Assembly: GCA_031256755.1 (NCBI GenBank)
Contig: JAIRPZ010000112.1
Span: forward strand, 1 to 12,711
Length of the DNA: 12,711 nucleotides
Source: Planctomycetaceae bacterium
GTDB lineage: Bacteria; Planctomycetota; Planctomycetia; Pirellulales; Thermoguttaceae
Direction: 5' to 3'
Each line of letters starts with the position of its first letter. Position 1 is the stretch's first letter. The position numbers were made by a program, and so were the translations under genes. Below, in pieces: positions 1-6,101 of the stretch. The notes beneath the pieces were generated by a model. That model did no database searches and was not told the origin of the DNA. It saw nothing but the letters and a program-made list of their open reading frames with translations.

Positions 1-20
1 ACATTTTTAACGAACCGTAA

Positions 21-290
21 TCACTTATTCATATCACGAATACAGCGTTTGCGAAGTACCGTCTTCACCTTTGAGAAACTCAACTCTAGCGGATTAAAAT
101 CTGGACTGTAAGGCGGTAAATACAAAACACGGCAACGTCGCCGCCTGTTTATGCTGCCGTAAATTGTCCTTCACAACAACATCGCCGCAATGAAAATGCG
201 GACATAAATCGTCCCGAATAAAATCGATGAACTTCGCATTCGTTGTCCCGCCGGCAAATGACTGCGATGCAATCATATCATTTCATTGCA
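21..290 (-). pseudogene. IS630-family transposase, C-terminal remnant, frameshifted
   Basis: On the minus strand two pieces in different frames together give the end of an IS630/Tc1-mariner DDE transposase. The first piece (about 276 down to 130) contains FAGGTTNAKF and the strand with the second catalytic Asp, VVKDNLRQHK. The second piece (about 119 down to 23) contains LPPYSPDFNPLE, which carries the third acidic residue, and ends RDMNK before a TGA at 23-21. In intact members about 17 residues separate the HK from LPPYSP; here only about 9-10 remain. A deletion of roughly 20 bases plus the frame change therefore explains the break. The N-terminal half with the first catalytic Asp is missing, and a stop lies in frame just upstream of the first Met. 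The element cannot make an active enzyme. No terminal inverted repeat or target duplication could be identified, and the remnant may reach beyond the left edge. Confidence 0.85.
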
Positions 291-372
291 GCGAGTTCGT
301 TTTGCGTTAATCTTGACCGCGAATGGTTCTGATCCGCAATTTTAACACCGTTTTCTGACAACGATTTTGACC

Positions 373-550
373 ATGCACACCAACGAACTGTGCAAAAAAT
401 ACTTGTCGTTTTTTCAATCCAAAGGATGCGTCCGAAAATCGTCCGTCCTGTTCATTCCCGCAGAAATAAACCAGTTCAAAGACCATTTTCACGAACGCGT
501 CAAACTCGAATTCTCAAGAGCAACAACGTGCCGGAAATGCTTACGGACAG
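373..550 (+). pseudogene. Partial duplicate of the alaS 5' end
   Basis: Starting exactly at an ATG, this stretch matches the first ~69 codons of the full alaS at 1946. The shared peptides include YLSFFQSKGCVRK, NQFKDHF and VKLEF. I estimate nearly nine of ten aligned bases are identical. Thirty bases (alaS codons for PSDVLVPRWD or equivalent) are missing between short CCGTC direct repeats, so the frame is kept. Many substitutions change conserved residues (for example G to E, M to I, L to H), which indicates relaxed selection. The match ends near 550, next to the stop codon of the convergent nuclease-like gene. Upstream of the ATG there is no similarity to the alaS leader. The frame continues as meaningless sequence into the antisense of that neighbour. 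It is best read as a non-functional fragment, although a short peptide cannot be excluded. Confidence 0.85.
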
Positions 551-553
551 CAC

Positions 554-1522
554 TTACTGATACATTTTCCCTTTCCATTTCAGCCAGCCGTCCGTATGTT
601 TGCCTGCCGGGTCGCGATGTGTCCAGTGAATACCGCCGCCCTTCGCGTTGTAATAATATTCGCCGTAAAACTCCACCGTATCGCCTGCCGCTAACCCGGC
701 AAGGCGGGGAGCAATGTCGATATTATGAGCGGCAAGCAGCGTTTGTCCGCTTGCAAGTTTCAGAATAAACCGCTGATGTCGGTCTCCTTCGTTGTCGTCC
801 GCAAGCAGTTTCTCAACAACGCCGCTGCCGGCAACTTGCACATCGCTCAACTGTTTTGCAAACAAATCAGCAATAATTGCATCGCTGTTCGGCGCAGGAC
901 GTTTTTCCGTATTCAATCCGCTGCCGGTTTCGCTTTGTTTTGTACCGGCTTTTTCTTTACCGGTCGTCGGAAAATTCGGGCTGTCCGGTTTTTCTTTCGG
1001 TTTGATTTGCTGGAAATACGGTTTCGATGAATAATTGCCGGCAGCGGCTTTTGCCAAACCGTTACGGATAAGCAATTCGTCAAGACATACCAATTCGCCC
1101 TGCCGGTTGATAACGCAGACCAGCCGCGCGTGGCGGTTGTTTCCGTCTCTGTTATCCTGAAGCCCGTCGTGAAACATCACGACTTTCCCGCCGGCAGCGG
1201 CGATTTGCTTTTGCAGGAAATCTTTCGCTTGAGGTGCCGGTGCCGACGCTCCGACAAACCGGACTTTAAATTTGTTGCCGCCTTTGCCCGTCACGATAAG
1301 GGTACTGCTGTCCGCAACTTCGGCATTCAGTTCGACAAGATTGCGGAAATCTCTGACCGGATGCTGCCCGTTGTGGGTGATGATGGCAGGATTCTTGGTG
1401 AATGTCTTGCACACACCCTGCGGCGTTGCTTCGGCTGCACCGGCAGTGTTGACAAATACTTGCACCGCTGCGGACAGTGCAATCACGCAAATGGGAAAAA
1501 AGTGTTTCATTAAACATTTCAT
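554..1522 (-). CDS. Exported SNase-like / DUF3465 fusion protein
   Basis: The 322-residue product begins with an export signal (hydrophobic residues about 8-22, likely cleaved near AGAA at 27-30). Residues about 65-160 resemble a staphylococcal-nuclease-like OB fold: KVRFVGASAPAP at 86-97 corresponds to the family's VRL-GID-PE segment, and RHARLVCVI (130-138) with LDELLIRNGLAKA (147-159) corresponds to the second half. The Asp and Glu normally found after the first strand are replaced by ASAPAP, so nuclease activity is doubtful although Arg88 and Arg130/133 remain. A low-complexity linker (about 172-212) leads to a DUF3465 domain (about 225-322) with DDNEGDRHQRFILKL, AHNIDIAPR, GEYYYNAKGG and HWTHRDPAGKH. 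DUF3465 has no established function that I know of. A second Met at codon 5 (1510) gives a more typical signal peptide. Neither start has a clear Shine-Dalgarno sequence. A cell-envelope or extracellular location is inferred. Confidence 0.8.
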   Translation of the reverse strand: MKCLMKHFFPICVIALSAAVQVFVNTAGAAEATPQGVCKTFTKNPAIITHNGQHPVRDFRNLVELNAEVADSSTLIVTGKGGNKFKVRFVGASAPAPQAKDFLQKQIAAAGGKVVMFHDGLQDNRDGNNRHARLVCVINRQGELVCLDELLIRNGLAKAAAGNYSSKPYFQQIKPKEKPDSPNFPTTGKEKAGTKQSETGSGLNTEKRPAPNSDAIIADLFAKQLSDVQVAGSGVVEKLLADDNEGDRHQRFILKLASGQTLLAAHNIDIAPRLAGLAAGDTVEFYGEYYYNAKGGGIHWTHRDPAGKHTDGWLKWKGKMYQ

Positions 1523-1840
1523 GGGATTAACGGGGTTAGGGGTTAAAGACCGCAGACAGACACGTCAAAAGACGGGAACGTCACGTTACCTTCCTGACGA
1601 GTTCCAACTCCGCACTACCAGAGGATTGCGTGCAACGACGCAACAATGCAAACGGCTTGCGAGCCGGCGCACCGAAACCCGCAAGCCACGCTCATAACGT
1701 CCCCTTGCGGGAAACGCAATGTTTTGCGCGGTTTCATCATGATTCCAACCGGCGTACCGGATAGTGCTTGGAAACACAAAAGGTAAAACTTGCGACCAGT
1801 ATTTAATTTCCGTCTATTGTATACAGCGGAAAAGCGGGTG

Positions 1841-1866
1841 TCAACAGGGACAATTCTCCCTCTCTC
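1841..1866. repeat. Dispersed TCAACAGG-type short repeat, copy 1
   Basis: TCAACAGGGACAATTCTCCC followed by a C/T-rich end resembles 7532-7555 (TCAACAGGAACTGTCCCC, then GCTCT). Read on the minus strand, both follow the scheme GAG-GGG-GA followed by CCTGTTGA. Both lie in intergenic DNA. Similar short sequences would be expected elsewhere in the genome if this is a real dispersed repeat. With only two imperfect copies visible, the assignment is tentative. Confidence 0.4.
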
Positions 1867-1892
1867 ACATTTTCCCCAAAATCCGTTATAAT
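1864..1892 (+). promoter_or_regulatory. Predicted sigma70-type promoter of alaS
   Basis: A perfect -10 box TATAAT (1887-1892) lies 17 bases after CTCACA (1864-1869), a 4-of-6 match to TTGACA. Transcription would start near 1899, leaving a leader of about 47 bases before the ATG at 1946. No obvious Shine-Dalgarno sequence is present in that leader. Confidence 0.55.
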
Positions 1893-1945
1893 AATCCCCT
1901 CCTAAAATCATAATAACTGAAACGCTGACGCTGTAAGCGAATAAC

Positions 1946-4690
1946 ATGCACACAAACGAACTCCGCGAAAAATATCTGTCATTTTTTCAATCCAAAGGAT
2001 GTGTCCGAAAACCGTCTGACGTTCTCGTTCCCCGATGGGACCCGTCCGTCCTGTTCACTCCCGCAGGAATGAACCAGTTCAAAGACCATTTTCTCGGACG
2101 CGTCAAACTCGAATTCACAAGAGCAACAACGTGCCAGAAATGCCTGCGCACCGGCGACATCGACAACGTCGGACGCACCGCCTATCATCACACATTCTTC
2201 GAAATGCTCGGCAATTTCAGTTTCGGCGACTATTTTAAGCGGGAAGCAATTCACTGGGCATGGGAATTTCTCACCGATAAAAAATGGCTCGGCATTGACC
2301 CCGCTAAACTGTCCGCCACCGTCTATAAAGAAGACAGCGAAGCCGCAAAAATCTGGCTCGATGAAATCAAACTGCCGCCGAACCGCTTGCAGTATCTTGA
2401 CGAAGACGAAAATTTCTGGCCCGCCTCTGCACCGTCACAAGGTCCCGACGGCGTTTGCGGTCCCTGTTCCGAAATCTATCACGAAACCCCGGTCGGTCCC
2501 GTTGAAATCTGGAATCTCGTTTTCACACAGTTTAACAGAGTGGGCGAACCTCCGAATAATCTTCGTCCGCTGCCGAGCAAAAACATTGATACCGGAATGG
2601 GATTGGAACGCTGCGCCGCCGTTCTGCAAGGTGTGGATACGAATTATCACATCGACATTCTGCGTCCGCTTGTGGAAACCGCCGGCGACGTTCTCGGCGT
2701 ATCTTATTTGCCGAAGGACGATGACCCGAAAAACGCTGACAACGCCCGCCGGTTAAGACGCATTGCCGACCATATCCGGGCTTGCGCTTTTGCCGTTCAC
2801 GAAAATGTTTATCCCGGCAATAAAGAGGAAAAATATGTTATCCGGCGATTGCTCCGCCGTGCAGTGCTGGACGGGCGGCAAATCCGGGACGGCAGACAGC
2901 AGACGGCAGACGGCAGCACTCCGTTTCTGCATTTACTTGTTCCGAAAGTTGCGGAATTAATGCGTGTTCCGTATCCCGAATTGTCGGAAACGGTGGAACG
3001 TGTTCAAAAAGTGATTCAAACGGAAGAGGAACATTTCTTATCGACACTTGACAGCGGTATTGAACGGATTGAAAAAATATTTGAGGCAGCCGGCAGCCGT
3101 CTTCCGACAGCCGAAGACGCTGATTTGTCTGCCGGACAAACTGCCGTCCGCCGTCCGCCGTCTGCGGTCTGTATTTCCGGTGCGGACATTTTTGATATGT
3201 ATCAGACGTTTGGTTTTCCGCCGGAGTTGTTTGAAACGCTGGCGGCGGAACGGGGTTACCGTTTCGACTGGGCAGGATTCAAGCGGGAAATGGAGCATCA
3301 CGGCGAAGTTTCCGGTTCTGCCGAGAAAAACCTGCTCTTCAAAAACGACCCGCTCGAAAGCGTCAAGAAACAGTACAAGCGGACAGAATTTTGCGGGTAT
3401 AACAATGATGTTGTGGCAATAGATGAAGCAGAGGTTCTCGCTATCGTTGTCGATGGCAAACTCGTTGATTCTGTTTCAGAAGGGCAAACCGCGCAACTCA
3501 TTATTAACGAAACAGTGTTTTATGGGGAAAAAGGCGGACAAGTCGGCGATATAGGAGTATTTATTAGTGAAGAATATGACTACGACGAGGATGACGAATG
3601 CATTGGGGAACACGAAACTCAAAAATTCGTTGTTGAAAAAACTCAAATTGATGGCGACTTAATTGTCCACATCGGACATATCGAATTGGGAACCATCTCT
3701 GTCGGCGACGTTGTTGAAGCAAGACGAGATTGTCCGCATCATCAAGCGGTGTCCCGCGCTCATACCGCAACGCATTTGCTGCATTATGTTCTGCGTAATG
3801 AGTTGGGCGGACACGCCGAACAGCAGGGCAGCAAAGTCGATGCGGATGTGCTGCGGTTCGATTTTACTCATCATCAAGCCATTGACAAAGACACGCTGCG
3901 GAAAATTGAAAATGATGTCAATAAATTGGTTTTGCAGTATATTCCCGGCGACGTTCAAGAAATGCCCATCGAAGAAGCCCGCAAGACCGGAGCCATGATG
4001 CTCTTCGGTGAAAAGTATCCTGAAACGGTTCGCGTCGTGCGGTTCGGCGACAGTGTTGAATTGTGCGGCGGAACGCATTTGCACAACACCTGTGAAATCG
4101 GCTTTTTCAAGATTATTTCGGAAGAAAGCGTTTCAGCGGGAACGCGGCGTATTACGGCTTACACGGGACGAAAAGCCGCCGAGTATGCCATCGACAACGC
4201 TTATATTTTAGCCGCCTGTGCGCAAACGCTGAAAGTTTCGCCGGAACATATTGTAACGAAAATTGAGGACTTGCAGGCGCAGGTGAAAAAATTGCAGAAA
4301 GAGTTAAAGACGGCGGACGGCAGACGGCAATCAGCGGTTCATCCTGACGAGTTAATCAAGTCAGCGCAACAGATTAACGGTATCCAATTCATTGCTGCCG
4401 AACTGAAAGATATTGACGTAACTGCTGCAAGAGAGTTGCTTGACCATATTCGCAGCAAGGAGGCGGGCGTTGCGGTGTTGCTTGCACTTGCGGCGGACGG
4501 TAAAGTGACGCTGCTTGGCGGTTTATCGAAAGACCTTGTCGGCAGATACAGTGCGGTGGATTTGATTCGCCGGGTCACGCCGGTTATTGGCGGCAAGGGG
4601 GGCGGCGGGCGGCCGGACTTTGCCCAAAGCGGCGGCACAGATGCTTCCAAAATTGCCGAAGCATTGAACGAAGCAAAGGGGTATTTTTGA
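1946..4690 (+). CDS. alaS: Alanyl-tRNA synthetase
   Basis: This cytosolic class II enzyme attaches alanine to tRNA-Ala and edits mischarged Ser/Gly-tRNA. The 914-residue product has the full bacterial domain order. The catalytic domain begins at MHTNELREKY, with the motif 2 region around 58-95 (TRATTCQKC, HHTFFEMLGNFSFGDYF) and motif 3 GMGLERCAAVLQG (217-229). The tRNA-recognition helices follow, then the editing domain with the metal-binding HTATH (606-610) and CGGTH (707-711), a coiled-coil stretch (about 770-790), and the C-terminal oligomerisation domain ending in GGKGGGGRPDFAQSGG. Three insertions coincide with 7-bp repeat tracts: about residues 311-324, 385-408 and 788-797. The total length is somewhat above the usual ~870-880. 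The start is supported by the family N-terminus and by the duplicate at 373, which begins at the same ATG. The gene is transcribed alone from its own promoter. Confidence 0.98.
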   Translation: MHTNELREKYLSFFQSKGCVRKPSDVLVPRWDPSVLFTPAGMNQFKDHFLGRVKLEFTRATTCQKCLRTGDIDNVGRTAYHHTFFEMLGNFSFGDYFKREAIHWAWEFLTDKKWLGIDPAKLSATVYKEDSEAAKIWLDEIKLPPNRLQYLDEDENFWPASAPSQGPDGVCGPCSEIYHETPVGPVEIWNLVFTQFNRVGEPPNNLRPLPSKNIDTGMGLERCAAVLQGVDTNYHIDILRPLVETAGDVLGVSYLPKDDDPKNADNARRLRRIADHIRACAFAVHENVYPGNKEEKYVIRRLLRRAVLDGRQIRDGRQQTADGSTPFLHLLVPKVAELMRVPYPELSETVERVQKVIQTEEEHFLSTLDSGIERIEKIFEAAGSRLPTAEDADLSAGQTAVRRPPSAVCISGADIFDMYQTFGFPPELFETLAAERGYRFDWAGFKREMEHHGEVSGSAEKNLLFKNDPLESVKKQYKRTEFCGYNNDVVAIDEAEVLAIVVDGKLVDSVSEGQTAQLIINETVFYGEKGGQVGDIGVFISEEYDYDEDDECIGEHETQKFVVEKTQIDGDLIVHIGHIELGTISVGDVVEARRDCPHHQAVSRAHTATHLLHYVLRNELGGHAEQQGSKVDADVLRFDFTHHQAIDKDTLRKIENDVNKLVLQYIPGDVQEMPIEEARKTGAMMLFGEKYPETVRVVRFGDSVELCGGTHLHNTCEIGFFKIISEESVSAGTRRITAYTGRKAAEYAIDNAYILAACAQTLKVSPEHIVTKIEDLQAQVKKLQKELKTADGRRQSAVHPDELIKSAQQINGIQFIAAELKDIDVTAARELLDHIRSKEAGVAVLLALAADGKVTLLGGLSKDLVGRYSAVDLIRRVTPVIGGKGGGGRPDFAQSGGTDASKIAEALNEAKGYF
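2890..2917 (+). repeat. Heptamer CGGCAGA tandem repeat in alaS, site 1
   Basis: Four consecutive 7-bp units (CGGCAGA, CAGCAGA, CGGCAGA, CGGCAGC) lie inside alaS. They encode part of the unusual stretch DGRQQTADG (residues about 315-323), between the conserved LLRRAVLDG and the helix LHLLVPKVAELM. Three perfect units make 21 bases and translate to TADGRRQ. Confidence 0.85.
3142..3169 (-). repeat. Heptamer tandem repeat in alaS, site 2, opposite orientation
   Basis: Four 7-bp units (TGCCGTC, CGCCGTC, CGCCGTC, TGCGGTC) are the reverse complement of the GACGGCA/GACGGCG repeat seen at the other sites. They encode TAVRRPPSAV in an insertion before the conserved ADIFDMYQTFGFPPEL. The inverted orientation argues for a dispersed element rather than one gene-specific expansion. 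Confidence 0.8.
4311..4331 (+). repeat. Heptamer tandem repeat in alaS, site 3
   Basis: Three units (CGGCGGA, CGGCAGA, CGGCAAT) followed by CAGCGG encode TADGRRQSA after the coiled coil LQAQVKKLQKELK. They lie in the linker to the C-terminal domain, where extra length should be tolerated. Confidence 0.8.
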
Positions 4691-4700
4691 GCGGAAAGAG

Positions 4701-4743
4701 TGACAGGATTTTTGTTTCGTTAATGATCTTGATAATCCTGTCA
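4701..4743. repeat. CAGGATT-type repeat with inverted arms after alaS
   Basis: Eleven bases after the alaS stop, TGACAGGATT (4701-4710) pairs perfectly with AATCCTGTCA (4734-4743) around a 23-base loop. The left arm and loop contain ACAGGATTTTTGTTTCG (4703-4719), which recurs exactly at 9229-9245. The hairpin may help end alaS transcription, but no U-tract follows it, so it is listed as a dispersed repeat rather than a terminator. The rest of the gap up to 4821 shows nothing else I can support. Confidence 0.65.
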
Positions 4744-4821
4744 GTCCTATCTAAAATACTGCCTCCGGCGAGGACTGCCCGCCGCTTTCTTTTCTACTTT
4801 TCCATTTTCAACACCGCCGGA

Positions 4822-4851
4822 CTAACATCAACGACTCCTATCGGGTAAAAT
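4822..4851 (+). promoter_or_regulatory. Possible promoter of the DUF6807 gene
   Basis: TAAAAT (4846-4851) is a 5-of-6 match to the -10 box, 18 bases after CTAACA (4822-4827), a 4-of-6 match to the -35 box. The predicted start of transcription would be about 4858, only a few bases before the ATG at 4861. That fits a leaderless transcript, or a short leader if translation starts at the ATG at 4894. Confidence 0.4.
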
Positions 4852-4860
4852 AGCGGCGGT

Positions 4861-5976
4861 ATGTTTGACCGGTTTCCTTTATCAGAGTTCACGATGTCTT
4901 TCCTTTCACGCCCTTTCCTTTCACGCCGTTTATACTGTTCCGCTGCCGCTTACACCGGCAGCATTATCCGAAATCTCCCGGTCGTTTTTTGCCTGCTGTG
5001 GAGTTCATCCCTTTTTGCCGCCGAACCATTCCGCTTCGCCGAAAACAACAAGAAGCAACTCACTCTGACCGAAGGTTTGCTGCCGGTGCTGACGTATCAA
5101 TTCGGTACCATTGAACATGAGAACGTTCCGAAAACGGACAAGCGGCGGACAGCGGGCTGCTACATTCATCCGCTTCACGGAATCAACGGCGAAATCCTGA
5201 CGGACAATGCCCCGAAAGACCATTATCATCATCACGGCATATTCTGGACGTGGCCCCACGTCAGCACTCACGAACCGGACGGCAAAACGACAGAATACGA
5301 CCTCTGGACAAGCAATACCGAATTGAAACAGCATTTTGTCCGCTGGATTGAGAAAACGGTTTCCGAAGAAAAAGCGGTGTTTGCCGTCGAGAACGGCTGG
5401 TTCATCGGCAAGCCGGAAGACGGAAAGAAAATAATGACCGAACAAGTCAAAGTCATTGTCCGCCGGCGGCAAACCGAACCGGACGGATTCACCAGCCGGG
5501 CGGTTGATTTTGAATTGACCTGGCAGCCGGTCGATAAGCCGGTGACGCTGCGCGGCAGCGAAGGGAAAAGTTACGGCGGTTTTTCGATTCGGTTCAAACC
5601 GGCAACTGCCGTTCCGCCGGACGAGCGTCCGCCAATCACATTAACAGGAAAAAAGGGAGTGAACCGTATCACAACTCCGACCGGCATTGCGGAGAAAGAT
5701 TTACCGGAAACGCCGCTTGCTTGGGCGGATTATACGTCGCTGTTTGATGACAAAAAGAGCGGTGCGGCGATTTTCGTTCCGAAAAATCATCCTGATTACC
5801 CGCCGACGTGGCTGACTCGCTATTACGGACCGCTCTGTGTCGGCTATCCCGGAGTGAAAGGCAAAACATTTCAGCCGGACGAAAAACTCGAACTCCGTTA
5901 CCGCGTTTGGATTCACCGCAGCAACGTCACGTTGCCGCAAATCGAAAATGCGTATGAACAATACAACGGAAAATAA
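4861..5976 (+). CDS. Secreted DUF6807 (PmoA-family) protein
   Basis: The 371-residue product carries an export signal: an extended basic N-terminus (about 1-37), then a hydrophobic core NLPVVFCLLWSS (38-49), with likely cleavage after SLFAA (50-54). The mature part matches the DUF6807 / 'methane oxygenase PmoA' family, common in Planctomycetota and Bacteroidota. The diagnostic region is YIHPLHGINGEILTDNAPKD (101-120) followed by HYHHHGIFWTW (121-131), a His-rich cluster that could bind metal or sugar. Later family-like segments are GGFSIRF (239-245) and WADYTSLFDD (288-297). The PmoA name is misleading: there is no resemblance to membrane methane monooxygenase. A role in periplasmic carbohydrate breakdown is sometimes suggested from gene context but is not shown here. 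The start is uncertain: the ATG at 4894 (codon 12) would shorten the n-region. Neither start has a Shine-Dalgarno sequence. Confidence 0.88.
   Translation: MFDRFPLSEFTMSFLSRPFLSRRLYCSAAAYTGSIIRNLPVVFCLLWSSSLFAAEPFRFAENNKKQLTLTEGLLPVLTYQFGTIEHENVPKTDKRRTAGCYIHPLHGINGEILTDNAPKDHYHHHGIFWTWPHVSTHEPDGKTTEYDLWTSNTELKQHFVRWIEKTVSEEKAVFAVENGWFIGKPEDGKKIMTEQVKVIVRRRQTEPDGFTSRAVDFELTWQPVDKPVTLRGSEGKSYGGFSIRFKPATAVPPDERPPITLTGKKGVNRITTPTGIAEKDLPETPLAWADYTSLFDDKKSGAAIFVPKNHPDYPPTWLTRYYGPLCVGYPGVKGKTFQPDEKLELRYRVWIHRSNVTLPQIENAYEQYNGK
4898..4927 (+). repeat. Perfect 15-bp tandem duplication in the signal-peptide region
   Basis: CTTTCCTTTCACGCC occurs twice in direct succession (4898-4912 and 4913-4927). 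It adds five codons (giving SFLSR then PFLSR) to the N-terminal region ahead of the hydrophobic core, without a frame change. Confidence 0.9.
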
Positions 5977-6005
5977 CGCCGAAAACGGACGTTCCGTCTT
6001 CGCCG
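5977..6005 (+). terminator. Probable terminator hairpin after the DUF6807 gene
   Basis: Immediately after the TAA stop, CGAAAACGGA (5980-5989) pairs with TCCGTCTTCG (5993-6002) around a 3-base loop with one mismatch. It can be extended by C5977-G6005 and G5978-C6004. The downstream sequence is only moderately T-rich (CTTTGTTT near 6009-6016), so termination efficiency is uncertain. The hairpin also separates this gene from the secY promoter. Confidence 0.6.
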
Positions 6006-6037
6006 CGGCTTTGTTTGAACCCCGGTGAATTTCCCCC

Positions 6038-6065
6038 TTGTAATTTCCCGTTTTTACGGTATAAT
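6038..6065 (+). promoter_or_regulatory. Predicted sigma70-type promoter of secY
   Basis: TTGTAA (6038-6043, 4 of 6 to consensus) and a perfect TATAAT (6060-6065) are separated by 16 bases. The expected transcription start near 6072 lies 30 bases before the ATG at 6102. This excludes the longer open frame beginning at 6015 as the real start. Confidence 0.7.
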
Positions 6066-6101
6066 ACGGATCTGTCCATAGAAAATTTGCCAAATTCAGC
6101 A

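Larger units (their letters stand above)
1523..1945. other. Gene-free divergent intergenic region with hairpins
   Basis: These 423 bases separate the nuclease-like gene from alaS, which are transcribed divergently. I see no convincing gene. Inverted repeats are present: GGCTTGCG (1654-1661) with CGCAAGCC (1680-1687), and TTGCGT (1625-1630) with ACGCAA (1637-1642). A minus-strand TTGACG (1568-1563) could be a -35 box for the nuclease-like gene, but its matching -10 is poor. A minus-strand open frame covers 1615-1953 but overlaps the alaS start, lacks a recognisable domain and includes repeat-derived sequence, so it is not called as a gene. The rightmost part holds the alaS promoter. Confidence 0.55.

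Noticed and set aside
21..560. The IS630 remnant and alaS fragment as one intact mobile element carrying cargo
   Set aside because: The transposase is truncated and frameshifted, and no terminal inverted repeats or target duplications bracket the pair.
1615..1953. Minus-strand open frame of 112 codons between the nuclease-like gene and alaS
   Set aside because: It overlaps the alaS start and promoter, has no recognisable domain or signal, and part of it is a short dispersed repeat; coding is not supported.
2890..4331. The heptamer tracts as a CRISPR array
   Set aside because: Units are 7 bp with no spacers and lie in coding sequence; there are no cas genes.
4861..5976. Reading the DUF6807 protein as a methane-oxidising enzyme because of the 'PmoA' family label
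   Set aside because: The protein is soluble and exported, with no similarity to the membrane particulate methane monooxygenase; the label is an annotation artefact.
6015..6101. Longer secY start at 6015 adding 29 residues
   Set aside because: It would begin upstream of the predicted secY promoter (TATAAT at 6060-6065), and the added residues do not resemble the SecY N-terminus.
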